The notes: generated from the sequence alone by a model not told the origin. 64,000 nucleotides of DNA from RPQJ01 sp963746325 (GCA_963746325.1 CAVVBC010000001.1:1-64000); one strand, 5' to 3'; counted from the first letter of the stretch, positions 16,379-26,045 are shown. Program-made: numbers and translations.

Positions 16379-17671
16379 TCATTTGCGACCGGTCAGCGCG
16401 GGATGACGGGCAAGTTCGGCGGCCGCCGCCGCCTCGCCTGGGTGCGCTGCGATGGGCCTGGGTTGGAGCGCCTCGTCATCAAGCCTTACCCCCGCGCGAG
16501 CAACCCGCTCGAGCCCCAGCCACTGCGCCAGCAGCTGCAGTTCGTCGCGCAACTGCGCCGCGACCTCGCGCCGCTGCACGCCGGGCTCGTAGTGTGTCGC
16601 GATCACGCGCAGGGTGCCTGCCGCTCGCTCGGCCTTCAAATCGACACGCGCCACGAGGCGATCTCCGAGCAGGAACGGCAGCACGTAGTAGCCATGCACG
16701 CGCTTGTGCGCCGGCGTGTAGATCTCGATGCGGTAGTGAAAATTGAACAGGCGCTGCAGGCGGTCACGGAACCAGACGAGCGAATCGAACGGCGACAGCA
16801 GTGCCCGAGCGTCGATGTGCGTCGGCACTCTGGCCCGCGCAGCCAGGTAGCTGGGACCCTTCCAGCCTTCGACCTGCACGGGTCGCAGTTCGCGCGCCTC
16901 GACCAGCTCGGCGATGCGCGCCTTCGTATCGGCCGGGCTCAGCCGGAAATAGTCGCGCAGGTCGCGCTCGGTCGCGACGCCCAGTGCGCGGCTCGCGATT
17001 CGCAGCAGTTCGCGTTGCGCGTCCGCCGGCGTGGGCGTGGGTGTCTGGATGACCGGCCTCGGCAGTACGCGTTCGGTGAGGTCGTACATGCGCTCGAAGC
17101 CGCGGCGCGAGTGCGTCGTGACCTGCCCGGACCAGAACAGGTACTCCAGCGCGATCTTGCCCTCGCTCCAGCCCCACCACCCGCCCTGGCGCCGGGCACC
17201 CACTTCGATCGCAGACGCGCCGAGCGGGCCTTGGTCGCGAATCTGCGCAAGAACTGCGGCGCAGAAGTGCGCCTGCTCGCGCCCGAAGCGCGCGACGTTG
17301 CCCCAGGTGCCGTCACCGTTCTTGGCCCGCTGCATGCGCCAGCGCAGCAGGGGCTGCAACTCGACGGGCAGCAGCGACGCCTCGTGACCCCAGTACTCGA
17401 ACAACTGGCGCCTGCGTCCGCCGTACGCCGCCTCATCCAGCAACGGCATCGCGTAGGGGCCCAGGCGGGAGTACAGCGGCAGGTAGTGCGAGCGCACCAG
17501 GACATTGACCGAATCGATCTGTACTACGCCCAGCCCGCGTACAGCGCGCACGACGTCGGCCCTGGCGATCTCCGCCGCCGGCCGGGCGCGACCGAAACCC
17601 TGCGCACCGAGGGCGATGCGACGCGCTTCAGGCAGCGAGAGCGAATCCAGGGACCTGCGGACGGTGCGCAT
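16379..17671 (-). CDS. YcaQ/AlkZ-type DNA glycosylase (winged-helix)
   Basis: 430 residues from the ATG at 17671. It matches the HTH_42/YcaQ family that removes crosslinked or bulky alkylated bases. The catalytic Q-x-D signature is visible in VVQIDSVNVLVRSHYLPLYS. The family landmarks EYWGHEASLLP, WWGWSEGKIALEYLFW and SPFDSLVWFRDR follow. The C-terminus contributes the last winged-helix domain. It is divergent from the flavoprotein at 17733 with about 60 bases between. An earlier in-frame start would run into the neighbour's promoter and is not favoured. Confidence 0.9.
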   Translation of the reverse strand: MRTVRRSLDSLSLPEARRIALGAQGFGRARPAAEIARADVVRAVRGLGVVQIDSVNVLVRSHYLPLYSRLGPYAMPLLDEAAYGGRRRQLFEYWGHEASLLPVELQPLLRWRMQRAKNGDGTWGNVARFGREQAHFCAAVLAQIRDQGPLGASAIEVGARRQGGWWGWSEGKIALEYLFWSGQVTTHSRRGFERMYDLTERVLPRPVIQTPTPTPADAQRELLRIASRALGVATERDLRDYFRLSPADTKARIAELVEARELRPVQVEGWKGPSYLAARARVPTHIDARALLSPFDSLVWFRDRLQRLFNFHYRIEIYTPAHKRVHGYYVLPFLLGDRLVARVDLKAERAAGTLRVIATHYEPGVQRREVAAQLRDELQLLAQWLGLERVARAGVRLDDEALQPRPIAAHPGEAAAAAELARHPALTGRK

Positions 17672-17732
17672 GCCGCGAATGATAGCGGCGCGATACGCTT
17701 GGCACCCTGTCCATCGCCCCGGAGCGGTTTCC

Positions 17733-19331
17733 ATGGTCCGCTATGCCGCCGATGTGATCGTGATTGGCGCAGGCATCGCCGGTGTCACCGCGGCCATCGA
17801 GCTGGTGGACCGCGGCCGCCGTGTCCTGCTGCTCGACCGCGACGTCTCGGCCAACATGGGCGGGCTGGCCAAGGAAAGCTTTGGCGGCATCTGGTTTGCC
17901 GGCACCCCGCTGCAGAAGCGCTACGGCATCCGCGACGGCGTCGGGCAGGGTTTGCGCGACTGGCATGCGTTCGCGGAGTTCGGCCCTGATGACCACTGGC
18001 CGCGTGCATGGGCGGAGGCCTACGTCCATCGCAGCCAGGCTGAGATCTACGACTGGCTGCGGCGCATCGGCGTCGAATTCATGCCGATGCCGCTGTGGGT
18101 CGAGCGCGGCCTGCACGCGCCGGGCAACTCCGTGCCCCGCTGGCACATCGTCTGGGGCACCGGGCACGAATTGCAGGTGGTCCTGAACGAGCACCTGCTC
18201 GCGCGACCCAATCGCCACCTGCTCGAAATGCACTTCGAGCATTGCGTCGAATCCCTGGTCGTCACCGATGGGCGCGTGACGGGCTGTCGCGGCCGGCTCG
18301 AGGGTACCGATACCGAGTTCGAAGCGACGGCCGAGAACGTGATCGTCGCGAGCGGCGGCATCAATGGCGATCTCGATCGAGTGCGGGCCAACTGGCATGC
18401 AGACTGGTCGCAGCCGCCGTCCGTGCTGCTGAACGGCTCGCACAAGTATGCCGACGGCAAGCTGCACGATGCCGCAGCCGCGCACGGCGCGCGCATCACG
18501 CATCTCGACTGGCAATGGAACTACGCAGCCGGCGTCCATCACTGGCAACCGCGCAAGCCTGCACACGGGCTGTCGCTGGTGCCGCCAAAGTCGGCGCTCT
18601 GGCTGAACTGGCGCGGCGAGCGCATCGGCCCGCTGCCACTGGTCACCGGCTTCGATACGCACGATCTCGTTGCGCAGATCTGCCGGCAGGAACGTGCGTA
18701 TTCATGGCAGCTGCTGAACCGGCGGATCATGCTGAAGGAACTCGCGATCTCCGGCGGCGAGTTCAATCCTGCGTTCCGGCGCAAGAACCGCCTCGCCGTC
18801 GCGCGCGACATGGTCTTCGGCAATCACTGGCTGTACGACCAGCTGACGCAGCTGTGTCCCGACGTGGTGGTCGCCGCCAACGTCGAGGAACTGGTCACCA
18901 AGATGAACGCACTCGCAGGCGACGGCTCGGTGGATCTCGAGTCCGTGCGCACGGCGGCGAGCAGGTACGACGACATCATCGACCTCGGCCCGCGCTTCCA
19001 CACCGACGAGCAACTACGGCGGATCGAGTTTGCGCGGCGCTGGGTTGGCGACCGGCTGCGCACCTGCAAATTCCAGAAGATCCTCGATCCCGCGGCAGGT
19101 CCACTCATCGCGATCCGCGAGTTCATCATCAGCCGCAAGAGCATGGGCGGACTGCAGACCGACCTGGACTCGCGCGTGCTCGACTTGTCGGGCGCGCCGA
19201 TCCCGGGCCTGTTTGCCGCCGGCGAGAGCGCCGGCTTCGGCGGCGGCGGCATGAACGGCAAGCGCGGGCTGGAAGGAACGTTCCTCGGCGGTTGCCTGCT
19301 GGGTGGCCGCATTGCAGGTCGCGTCGCTTGA
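17733..19331 (+). CDS. FAD-binding dehydrogenase (fumarate reductase/KstD-like)
   Basis: 532 residues. The Rossmann FAD motif IVIGAGIAG is at residues 9-17, followed by the acidic ribose contact LLLDRD. The middle holds a capping domain. The C-terminal FAD signature is LFAAGESAGFGGGGMNG with GTFLGGCLLGGR. This architecture is shared by fumarate-reductase-like and 3-ketosteroid-dehydrogenase-like flavoproteins. No heme or quinone module is present. Substrate unknown; the cap lacks obvious steroid-dehydrogenase hallmarks by eye, so only the superfamily is claimed. Confidence 0.85.
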   Translation: MVRYAADVIVIGAGIAGVTAAIELVDRGRRVLLLDRDVSANMGGLAKESFGGIWFAGTPLQKRYGIRDGVGQGLRDWHAFAEFGPDDHWPRAWAEAYVHRSQAEIYDWLRRIGVEFMPMPLWVERGLHAPGNSVPRWHIVWGTGHELQVVLNEHLLARPNRHLLEMHFEHCVESLVVTDGRVTGCRGRLEGTDTEFEATAENVIVASGGINGDLDRVRANWHADWSQPPSVLLNGSHKYADGKLHDAAAAHGARITHLDWQWNYAAGVHHWQPRKPAHGLSLVPPKSALWLNWRGERIGPLPLVTGFDTHDLVAQICRQERAYSWQLLNRRIMLKELAISGGEFNPAFRRKNRLAVARDMVFGNHWLYDQLTQLCPDVVVAANVEELVTKMNALAGDGSVDLESVRTAASRYDDIIDLGPRFHTDEQLRRIEFARRWVGDRLRTCKFQKILDPAAGPLIAIREFIISRKSMGGLQTDLDSRVLDLSGAPIPGLFAAGESAGFGGGGMNGKRGLEGTFLGGCLLGGRIAGRVA

Positions 19332-19406
19332 GCCCATGGCAGCTACGCGGCGGCGGTAGCGGGGGCTTATCATGACGGCCGTCGCAGCCCACTGACTACC
19401 CAGCCC

Positions 19407-20150
19407 TTGCCCATATCGCACACAGACATCGGCCCTGCCGGCGCCGCCGAGACGACGACCACGGCGGCGCCTGCGCGCCATCGCGCGATCCGCAGCTTCG
19501 TCGTTCGTGCGGGGCGCATGACCGTCGCGCAGGAACGCGCCTGGCGTGAATTGTGGCCGTCGCTCGGCATAGAGAATGGCGACGAGCCGATCGATTTCCC
19601 CGCCGCTTTCGGTCGCGACGCGCCGGTCTCGCTCGAGATCGGCTTCGGCAATGGCGAATCGCTGGTGGCGCTGGCCTGCGCGCACTCCGAACGCAACTAC
19701 CTGGGCCTGGAAGTGCACCCTCCCGGCGTAGGGCATCTGTTGCTGCGCTGCGAGGCTGAAAAACTGCAGAATGTGCGGGTCATCTGCGATGACGCCGTGC
19801 AGGTCTTGCAACGCCGCGTGGCGGACGGGTCGCTGAACGAGTTGCTGCTGTACTTTCCCGATCCGTGGCCGAAGAAGCGGCACCACAAGCGCCGCATCGT
19901 GCAACCCGCGTTCGTCGAACTGGTGGCACGCAAACTCAAGCCCGGCGGCATCCTGCGGATGGCGACGGACTGGCAACCCTACGCCGAGCACATGCTGGAG
20001 ACGGCTGGCGCATGCGCTGCGCTGCAGAACCAGGCCGCAACGGGCACTTACGTGGATCGTCCCGACAGCCGCCCGGTCACACGTTTCGAGAAGCGCGGCC
20101 AGCGGCTGGGGCATGGGGTGTGGGATCTGGCGTTTGCAAGAAGGGGCTAG
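19407..20150 (+). CDS. trmB: tRNA (guanine-N7-)-methyltransferase TrmB
   Basis: 247 residues if translation begins at the TTG at 19407. The conserved IRSFVVRAGRMT lies near residue 28, so the start must be upstream of the ATG within it, and no closer ATG exists. The SAM site is LEIGFGNGESL; YFPDPWPKKRHHKRR is the diagnostic tRNA-binding/catalytic motif. It makes m7G46 in the tRNA variable loop. The last codons and the TAG stop are supplied by the first heptamer of a repeat element (20143-20261). Confidence 0.95.
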   Translation: MPISHTDIGPAGAAETTTTAAPARHRAIRSFVVRAGRMTVAQERAWRELWPSLGIENGDEPIDFPAAFGRDAPVSLEIGFGNGESLVALACAHSERNYLGLEVHPPGVGHLLLRCEAEKLQNVRVICDDAVQVLQRRVADGSLNELLLYFPDPWPKKRHHKRRIVQPAFVELVARKLKPGGILRMATDWQPYAEHMLETAGACAALQNQAATGTYVDRPDSRPVTRFEKRGQRLGHGVWDLAFARRG

Positions 20151-20261
20151 GGACTAAGGATTAGGGGCTATTCAGAGGTTTGCGCATGCAGCCTGAACGA
20201 ATGCCGGACGTGAATTGCACCTCGCTTCCGACTAGCCCCTAACCCCTAGCCCCTTATCCCC
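20143..20261. repeat. Inverted GGGGYTA heptamer element, copy A
   Basis: The left arm has degenerate GGGGCTA/GGACTAA/GGATTA units to 20170. The right arm (20233-20261) has TAGCCCC/TAACCCC units. Between them is a 62-base core starting TTCAGAGG and ending TTGCACCTCGCTTCCGAC. The stop codon of trmB lies in the first unit and the marC-type gene ends just beyond the other edge. Related elements are at 29511 and 53625. Confidence 0.8.
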
Positions 20262-20267
20262 TTCCGT

Positions 20268-20891
20268 TCACGCCATCGCGCCCCGCACCCCATCGATCAC
20301 GAACTGCGCAGCAAGCGCGGCGAGCAGCACGCCCAGCAGGCGCCCAAGCACCGCGCTGCCGGTGACACCCACGACGCGCATCACCGGTCCCGTTACCAGC
20401 ATCAAAGCAAGCGTCAGCGCCAGCACCACGCCGATCACGACGAGCTGCGCGAAAAATTGCACCGAACCGAAAGGCACTGCGGCAAACGCCAGCAGGATGG
20501 TGGCGATGGCGCCCGGACCCGCGATCATGGGAAAGGCCAGGGGAAACACGGAGATGTCGACGCGGTGGTGCGCCTCTTCGCCTTCGCCCGGGGTGATCGA
20601 GCGCACGCCCGATTCGCGCGCGAATACCATTTCGATCGCGAGCATGAACAGCAGGATGCCGCCGCCGATCTTGAAGGCCTCGACGCTGATGCCCAGTATC
20701 CGCAGCAGCGCCGTGCCGCCCACCGCGAACAGCATGCACACCGCGGCCGAAATGCCGACCGCCTTGAAGGACATGCGGCGCCGGTAGGCGTCGTCTGAGC
20801 CCTCGGTGAGCCCCGCAAGAATGGGCAGGAGCGACAAAGGCTCCACCACCACCAGCAGGACCACGAAGAATTTGACCAGTTCGTCGAACAT
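20268..20891 (-). CDS. MarC-family integral membrane protein
   Basis: 207 residues with six hydrophobic segments. Family features: VVEPLSLLPILAGLT near the N-terminus, FKIGGGILLFMLAIEMVF, and FPLAFPMIAGPGAIATILL, the most conserved MarC stretch. Once linked to multiple antibiotic resistance, the family's true function is unknown. It ends convergently with trmB across the heptamer element. Confidence 0.92.
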   Translation of the reverse strand: MFDELVKFFVVLLVVVEPLSLLPILAGLTEGSDDAYRRRMSFKAVGISAAVCMLFAVGGTALLRILGISVEAFKIGGGILLFMLAIEMVFARESGVRSITPGEGEEAHHRVDISVFPLAFPMIAGPGAIATILLAFAAVPFGSVQFFAQLVVIGVVLALTLALMLVTGPVMRVVGVTGSAVLGRLLGVLLAALAAQFVIDGVRGAMA

Positions 20892-20988
20892 CTCGCCTTC
20901 GCGTGTTTCGCGACTTGAACTCGGCTGCGCGCAGGTCTACAAACGACTACAGGATACCAAGCGCACGGACGCGTCGAGGGCAAAGACG

Positions 20989-21333
20989 ATGAGCAATCCC
21001 GCACCTGTCGTTGGCAAGTGGTACGCACGGTCAGGAGGCGACTCTTTCGAGATCGTCGCCATCGATGGCGACGACGGCACCATCGAGATCCAGTATTTCG
21101 ACGGCACCATCGAAGAACTGGATTTCGACGAATGGCGCGAAGACGAAATCGTCCCCGCATCGCCGCCTGAAGACTGGACAGGCTCCGTCGACGTCGAGCC
21201 CGAGGACACGGAAAACGAGTTCGACGCGGCGCCTGGCGTCAACGGCACCAGCCCGTTCGATGCCATCGATCGTGGCGAAGCCGACGGGTTCTCGGAACTC
21301 GAAATGCCGGACGAGCCGCAGGATCGCCCGTAG
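20989..21333 (+). CDS. Small acidic protein of unknown function
   Basis: 114 residues, strongly acidic. The conserved-looking N-terminal part (VVGKWYARSGGDSFEIVAID, TIEIQYFDGTIEELDFDEW) is predicted beta-rich. The C-terminal half is disordered and rich in Asp/Glu/Pro. I recognise this as a short gammaproteobacterial family without known role (possibly the one catalogued as DUF6763). No signal or membrane segment. The start ATG at 20989 fits the conserved block. Confidence 0.75.
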   Translation: MSNPAPVVGKWYARSGGDSFEIVAIDGDDGTIEIQYFDGTIEELDFDEWREDEIVPASPPEDWTGSVDVEPEDTENEFDAAPGVNGTSPFDAIDRGEADGFSELEMPDEPQDRP

Positions 21334-21343
21334 CGCCCAGCCG

Positions 21344-21715
21344 TCAGTTCGGATCCTTGAGTGGGACCGAATCGTCGAGCAGAACGTAGCCGTGCCGCAC
21401 GTGCACCGGCAAGGGCTGCAGGCCCAGTCCCAGGCACGGGCCCGCCAGGCAGTGCCCGGTCTCCAGCTCGAACAACGCCCCATGCATGACGCAGCGGATG
21501 GTATTGCCGCCCGGCACCAGGAACTGGTCGGGTTGCCAGTTCAAGGGGAAGCCCGCGTGCGGGCAGTAATTGACGTAGCCGAAGACCTGCCCGCCCTGCC
21601 GCACGACGAAGCCTTTCAGCGGCCACTCGCCCTGCCCCATCGTGAAACCCCTGGCGCCCGGGTCGGCGAGTTCATGCAGCGCGCAGATCACGCGCGTGGT
21701 GTCGATGGCATCCAT
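21344..21715 (-). CDS. Rieske [2Fe-2S] domain protein
   Basis: 123 residues from the ATG at 21715, four bases after the stop of ampG. A single Rieske domain: cluster ligands in NYCPHAGFPLN (Cys, His) and CVMHGALFELETGHC (Cys, His). No oxygenase catalytic domain, so it is a stand-alone ferredoxin-like electron carrier, cytoplasmic. Third gene of an xth-ampG-Rieske transcription unit; its partner is not evident. Start chosen by tight spacing to ampG. Confidence 0.9.
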   Translation of the reverse strand: MDAIDTTRVICALHELADPGARGFTMGQGEWPLKGFVVRQGGQVFGYVNYCPHAGFPLNWQPDQFLVPGGNTIRCVMHGALFELETGHCLAGPCLGLGLQPLPVHVRHGYVLLDDSVPLKDPN

Positions 21716-21719
21716 CGCG

Positions 21720-23038
21720 TCAGGACTCGCGCTTGCCGGCGGAACCGAGCGCACTGTCGACCATGCCCCGGCGGATCATGAACCAGAACAGCAGGATGCC
21801 GGGCAGCGCCAGCAGCGGTGGTGAGCAGGTAGAAGTTGACGTAGCCGAGCGACTCGATCAGCGCGCCGGCCGTGGTGCCGGTGAGCACGCGACCGACCAC
21901 GCTCGCGGCCGCCGAGATCAGCGCGTATTGCGCGGCGGTGAAGCGCAGGTCGCACAGCGCCGAGAAATAGGCGACCACCACCACGCCGCCAAAGCCGCTC
22001 GCCAGGTTCTCGAAGCCGATCGCCGCCGCCATGCCGGCGTTGCTGTGCCCGGCCGCGGCCAGCGCGGCGAAGCTCAGGTTCGACAGGCACATCAGCACCA
22101 GCGCGAGCAGCACCGAGCGCTTGCAGGCCGAGCCGCGCGTAGAGAATGCCGCCGATGAAGATGCCGACGAGGTAGGCCCAGAACCCGACGCCGACGTCGT
22201 AGATCGCGATCTCGTCGTTGCTGAAGCCGAGGTCGTTGAACAGCAGGCGGAACGTCAGGTTCGCGAGCGTGTCGCCGATCTTGTGCACCAGGATGAACAG
22301 CAGGACGATCCAGGCGCCGTTGCGGCGCAGGAACTCGGCGAACGGGCCGATGATCGCGTCTCGGATCGCCTGCGAGACCCTGCTTCGTGGCAACGACTCG
22401 GTGGCGCGCGGGCTCGCCCACCACCAGCCCCGTGAGCATCGCCGGCAGCGCGAACGCGGCGCACGCCGATGTAGGCCGCGGACCAGCCCCAGCGGCCCGC
22501 GACCACCAGCGCCAGCGCGCCGGCCGTCGCCGAGCCGATGCGCCAGCCGTACTGCGACATGCCGGAACCGACGCCGAGCTGGTGCGGCTTCAGCGTCTCG
22601 ATGCGGTAGGCGTCGATGACGATGTCGAAGGTCGCGCCGGCGACGCCGACGAGCATCGCGGCGATCACGGTGGCCTGGATGCTCGCGGCCGGGATCGACC
22701 AGCGCCAGGTTGACGACCGCGGCGATCACCAGCGCGCCGGCGAGCAGCAGCCAGGACACGCGCTGGCCCAGCCGGCCGAGCAGCGGCAGGCGCACGCCGT
22801 CGACGACCCAGGCCCACAGCAACTTGAGGTTGTAGACGAGGAACGCGAGCGTGAAGGCGGTGACGGTCTTCTTGTCGATGCCGTCCTGCGCCAGGCGCGT
22901 GGTCAGCGTCGCGCCGATCATCGCGTAGGGAAAGCCGGACGAGACGCCGACGAAGAACGCGGCCAGCGCTTCCTTCTCGAGGTACGGACGCAACGCCGCC
23001 CACCAGGGACCGCGCGCGCCGGCCGCGCCAGTGCTCAC
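21720..23038 (-). pseudogene. ampG: AmpG-like MFS muropeptide permease, frameshifted
   Basis: Conserved AmpG segments are spread over all three minus-strand frames: PYLEKEALAAFFVGVSSGFP (23.0 kb), TFDIVIDAYRIETL (22.6 kb), AMLTGLVVGEP (22.43 kb), LFILVHKIGDTLANLTFRLL (22.3 kb), GFENLASGFGGVVVVAYFSA (22.0 kb) and LPGILLFWFMIRRG (21.77 kb). Five single-base gains, near 22692, 22461, 22405, 22123 and 21811, would restore about 438 codons. The GTG start at 23038 overlaps the xth stop (GTGA). AmpG imports anhydro-muropeptides for recycling. The protein remains conserved around every break, so sequencing error or very recent decay are both possible. Confidence 0.85.
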
Positions 23039-23802
23039 AGGTCGTACGTCATGGTGAGCGGAGCGTGGTCGGAGAAGCGCTGCGCCTTGAAGATCTCCGC
23101 GCTGCGCACGCTGCCGCGCAGGCCCGGGCTCAGCACCTGGTAATCGATGCGCCAGCCCACGTTCTTGGCCCAGGCCTGGCCCCGGTTCGACCACCACGTG
23201 TACTGGTCGGGCTCGGCATTCACCTCGCGGAAGGCGTCGACGTATTTGACGTCGTCGAACAACTCGTCGAGCCAGGCGCGCTCCTGCGGCAGGAAGCCGG
23301 AATTCTTCTGGTTCGACTTCCAGTTGCGCAGGTCGATTTCCTTGTGCGCGATGTTCCAGTCGCCGCACAGGATGTAGTCGCGCTTCTTGCGCTTCAGCGC
23401 CCGCAGGTACGGCATGAATTCCTCGAGGAAGCGGAACTTGGCCTGCTGCCGGACGTCACTCGACGACCCGGAAGGCAGGTACACCGAGATCACGCTCAGG
23501 TTCTTGAAGCGGGCCTCGATGTAGCGCCCTTCGCCATCGAATTCCTTCGAGCCGTGTCCCGCGACCACCGTGAGCGGCTTCTCCCGCGTATAGATGCCGA
23601 CGCCGCTGTAGCCTTTCTTGCTCGCGTCGAAGTAATAGCAGTGGTAGCCCGCGGGATGGTACTGCGCATCGGTGATCTGGTCGCGCTGGCACTTCGTCTC
23701 CTGCAGGCAGACGACGTCGGCGTCCTGCGCCGGCAGCCACTCGAAGAAGCCCTTCCGCCCCGCGGAGCGGATGCCGTTTGCGTTGAGGGTGATGATGCGC
23801 AT
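23035..23802 (-). CDS. xth: Exodeoxyribonuclease III (Xth/ExoA)
   Basis: 255 residues from the ATG at 23802. Endonuclease/exonuclease/phosphatase fold: RIITLNANGIRSA, VVCLQETK (metal Glu), SVYLPSG, LCGDWNIAH, WWSNRG.AW, RIDYQVLS and SDHAPLTM (catalytic Asp-His). It repairs abasic sites and 3'-blocked ends. It heads the unit xth-ampG-Rieske and is divergent from pyrE with only 26 bases between starts, so the two promoters must overlap. Confidence 0.95.
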   Translation of the reverse strand: MRIITLNANGIRSAGRKGFFEWLPAQDADVVCLQETKCQRDQITDAQYHPAGYHCYYFDASKKGYSGVGIYTREKPLTVVAGHGSKEFDGEGRYIEARFKNLSVISVYLPSGSSSDVRQQAKFRFLEEFMPYLRALKRKKRDYILCGDWNIAHKEIDLRNWKSNQKNSGFLPQERAWLDELFDDVKYVDAFREVNAEPDQYTWWSNRGQAWAKNVGWRIDYQVLSPGLRGSVRSAEIFKAQRFSDHAPLTMTYDL

Positions 23803-23828
23803 GGGCGCAAAGTATAAAGTACGCACCC

Positions 23829-24461
23829 ATGCACCAATCCGACTTCATCAAGCTCTGCCTCGACCTCGGCGTACTGCGTTTCGGCGAGTTCACGCTCAAG
23901 TCCGGTCGCCGCAGCCCGTACTTTTTCAACGCCGGCCTGTTCAACACCGGGCTCGCGATCGGGTCGCTCGGGCGCTTCTACGCGCGCGCGGCGCTGTCGT
24001 CGGGCGTGCCCTTCGACATGCTGTTCGGCCCGGCCTACAAGGGCATCCCGCTGGTCACCGCGACGGCCGCGGCGATGGCCGAGCACGAGGCGCGCAACCT
24101 GCCCTTCGCGTTCAACCGCAAGGAAGCCAAGGACCACGGCGAGGGCGGCACGATCGTGGGCGCCCCGCTCAAGGGCCGGGTGCTGATCATCGACGACGTG
24201 ATCACGGCCGGCACGGCCATCCGCGAGTCGGTCGAGATCATCCGCGCCCAGGGCGCGACCCCCGCAGGCGTGCTCATCGCGCTGGATCGCGAAGAACGCG
24301 GCCAGGGCACGCTGTCGGCGGTACAGGAAGTGCAGCAGACCTTCGGTTTGCCGGTCATCTCGGTGTTGCGCCTGCGCGACCTGATGGCGCACCTGGAAGC
24401 GGCGGGCGACCGGGCCGTCCTGCAGACCGTGCAGGCTTACCGGGACCAGTACGGGGTCTGA
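23829..24461 (+). CDS. pyrE: Orotate phosphoribosyltransferase PyrE
   Basis: 210 residues. The PRPP-binding loop VLIIDDVITAGTAI is the type-I phosphoribosyltransferase signature. FGEFTLKSGRRSPYFFN and GPAYKGIPLVTATAAAMA are orotate-specific features, and KEAKDHGEGG is the flexible loop. It converts orotate plus PRPP to OMP in pyrimidine synthesis. TATAAAGT just upstream may serve as its -10 region. Confidence 0.97.
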   Translation: MHQSDFIKLCLDLGVLRFGEFTLKSGRRSPYFFNAGLFNTGLAIGSLGRFYARAALSSGVPFDMLFGPAYKGIPLVTATAAAMAEHEARNLPFAFNRKEAKDHGEGGTIVGAPLKGRVLIIDDVITAGTAIRESVEIIRAQGATPAGVLIALDREERGQGTLSAVQEVQQTFGLPVISVLRLRDLMAHLEAAGDRAVLQTVQAYRDQYGV

Positions 24462-24554
24462 GGCGGGTCCAGTCTTGACGCGGGTCACACTGCTGACTGC
24501 TCGCCCCCCCAAAATGCTGCAAAGTCGGGGGCTTCTGGGTTCAGAATCATCGTC

Positions 24555-25265
24555 ATGCGCGCCGAACCTCGCCTGACCGCCCGTCCTTCAGCCCCCGCTC
24601 CCGGGCGCCTGCTGCGCCTTGGACTGCTCGCCGGCCTGTTGCTGCTGGTCTGCGCGCTGGCGGCTGGAGTCGCGGACGCCGCGCAGAAGAAAAATAAGCA
24701 GGGCAAGTCGCTCAACGACGAGTACGTCTACCGTTGCAAGAGCGCCAGCGGCCACAGCTTTTTTGGCCAGAACATCCCGCCGGAATGCATGGGTGCCGAC
24801 GTCGAGGTGATTGACGAGACCGGCCGCGTGGTGCGGATGATTCCCGGCGCCAAGTCGCTGGAACAGATCGCGGCGCAGAAGGCCGCGGAAGATGCCAAGG
24901 CGGCGGCCGTTCAGCGCGATCGCACCCTGCTCGCAACGTACCTCACCGTCGCCGACATCGAGCGCCTGCGTGATCAGCGCATCGAACTGCTCGAGCAGCA
25001 GAATGTCGTAACGCGCCAGTACATCGCCAACCTGCGGGCGCGCGAGGCGCGACTCATGGAGTCGGTGCAGCGCTTCCGTCCTTACAGCTCGAAGCCAAAC
25101 GCACCGGCGCTGCCGGGACAGATTGCGAACGACATCGTGAATACGGTGAAGGGCCTGCAGGTCTACGAGCAGGAACTGGCGAAGAACACCACTGAGCGCG
25201 CGCGCGTGGCCCAGGAGTTCGGCGCGGACATCAGCCGGTTCAAGGAATTGAAGGGAATCAAGTAG
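24555..25265 (+). CDS. DUF4124-type membrane-anchored coiled-coil protein
   Basis: 236 residues. The N-terminal hydrophobic segment (about 20-42, LLRLGLLAGLLLLVCALAAG) is a signal or anchor. Residues about 55-95 have the DUF4124 pattern (YVYRCKSASGHSFFGQNIPPEC). The remainder is a charged coiled coil (ERLRDQRIELLEQQN, LRAREARLMESVQ, ELAKNTTERARVAQEF). Cell-envelope location likely; function unknown. Confidence 0.8.
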   Translation: MRAEPRLTARPSAPAPGRLLRLGLLAGLLLLVCALAAGVADAAQKKNKQGKSLNDEYVYRCKSASGHSFFGQNIPPECMGADVEVIDETGRVVRMIPGAKSLEQIAAQKAAEDAKAAAVQRDRTLLATYLTVADIERLRDQRIELLEQQNVVTRQYIANLRAREARLMESVQRFRPYSSKPNAPALPGQIANDIVNTVKGLQVYEQELAKNTTERARVAQEFGADISRFKELKGIK

Positions 25266-25567
25266 GGAGTCAGGGCTGGGCTGCGTCCCGGTTTGCTTTC
25301 TTTTCGCCCCGGGGCCGCTCATGGCCGCCTTTCGACGTTTCAGCTGAAACGTCAGATTCCTCCTGGTCATGGCTCCCACAGGCGATTGCCGACCCGAAGA
25401 AGAAGCTCGCCGCCGGCATGGCGATTAATACCCAACCTATTCGCATGATGCCCGAGTGGTCATTCGCGATCAGAGTGCCATGATGCCTGCAGGGCCAGAC
25501 GATGCACGTTCGTGATGCACCCAGCCTTCAGGGAGGATGAGTAGAGTCACCAAGAGAAGGAGGCACC
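25266..25567. other. Intergenic gap, no gene seen
   Basis: About 300 bases. TTTCGACGTTTCAGCTGAAACGTCAGA near 25331-25357 contains the inverted repeat ACGTTTCAGCTGAAACGT, a perfect 18-base palindrome that could be an operator or hairpin. The end carries the very strong ribosome site GAAGGAGG for the next gene. Confidence 0.5.
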
Positions 25568-26023
25568 ATGAGAAGGATACTGTTGGGTATCGTGGCGATG
25601 CTTTTTGTCGTGTCTGCCGTTGCACACAACGGCCCGCAAGGACCGGCGCCCAAACCTTTCGCAATGGACCTCGGCACCGAGTTCACCACGCTCTTCGTCA
25701 GTTGTGGCACGCCGGTGAACCCGACCTGCCCGCGATGGAACGGTCCAGTTGGGCGGCCGTTCTTGATTCACTACATCGTCGCCGGTGGGCGGAGCACCGA
25801 CCTGTGTTCGGCGTTCGTTCAAATCAAGCGAATGATCCCCGGTGGAGGTGAAGAAATCATCGAGCTGTTCCGGTTGGTTTTCTCTTCGGACATCAGTGCT
25901 GACAACGTGGTACTCACGCTGCCGAGGCCAATTCGTGTGGGACCAGATGACCTCGTTGGCGTAGCACGGGCACAGGGCACCTGCGCCATCCTGGGGACGA
26001 TCGGAGTCGAGTTTACGAAATAG
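25568..26023 (+). CDS. Small secreted protein of unknown function
   Basis: 151 residues with a clear signal peptide (MRRILLGIVAMLFVVSAVAH) and an AGGAGG site six bases before the ATG. The mature part has four Cys (VSCGTP, NPTCPRW, TDLCSAF, QGTCAIL) that could form two disulfides, and a predicted beta-sheet pattern (VVLTLPRPIRVGPDDLVGVA). No family recognised. It is monocistronic: its own terminator follows at 26046. Confidence 0.75.
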   Translation: MRRILLGIVAMLFVVSAVAHNGPQGPAPKPFAMDLGTEFTTLFVSCGTPVNPTCPRWNGPVGRPFLIHYIVAGGRSTDLCSAFVQIKRMIPGGGEEIIELFRLVFSSDISADNVVLTLPRPIRVGPDDLVGVARAQGTCAILGTIGVEFTK

Positions 26024-26045
26024 CTGCTCGGTCTGATTGCACACG

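Noticed and set aside
17733..19331. Specific assignment as 3-ketosteroid dehydrogenase
   Set aside because: Only the FAD-binding parts match clearly; substrate-pocket residues could not be verified by eye.
19014..20114. Minus-strand frame opposite the flavoprotein end and trmB
   Set aside because: No recognisable protein features; it spans two unrelated genes on the other strand.
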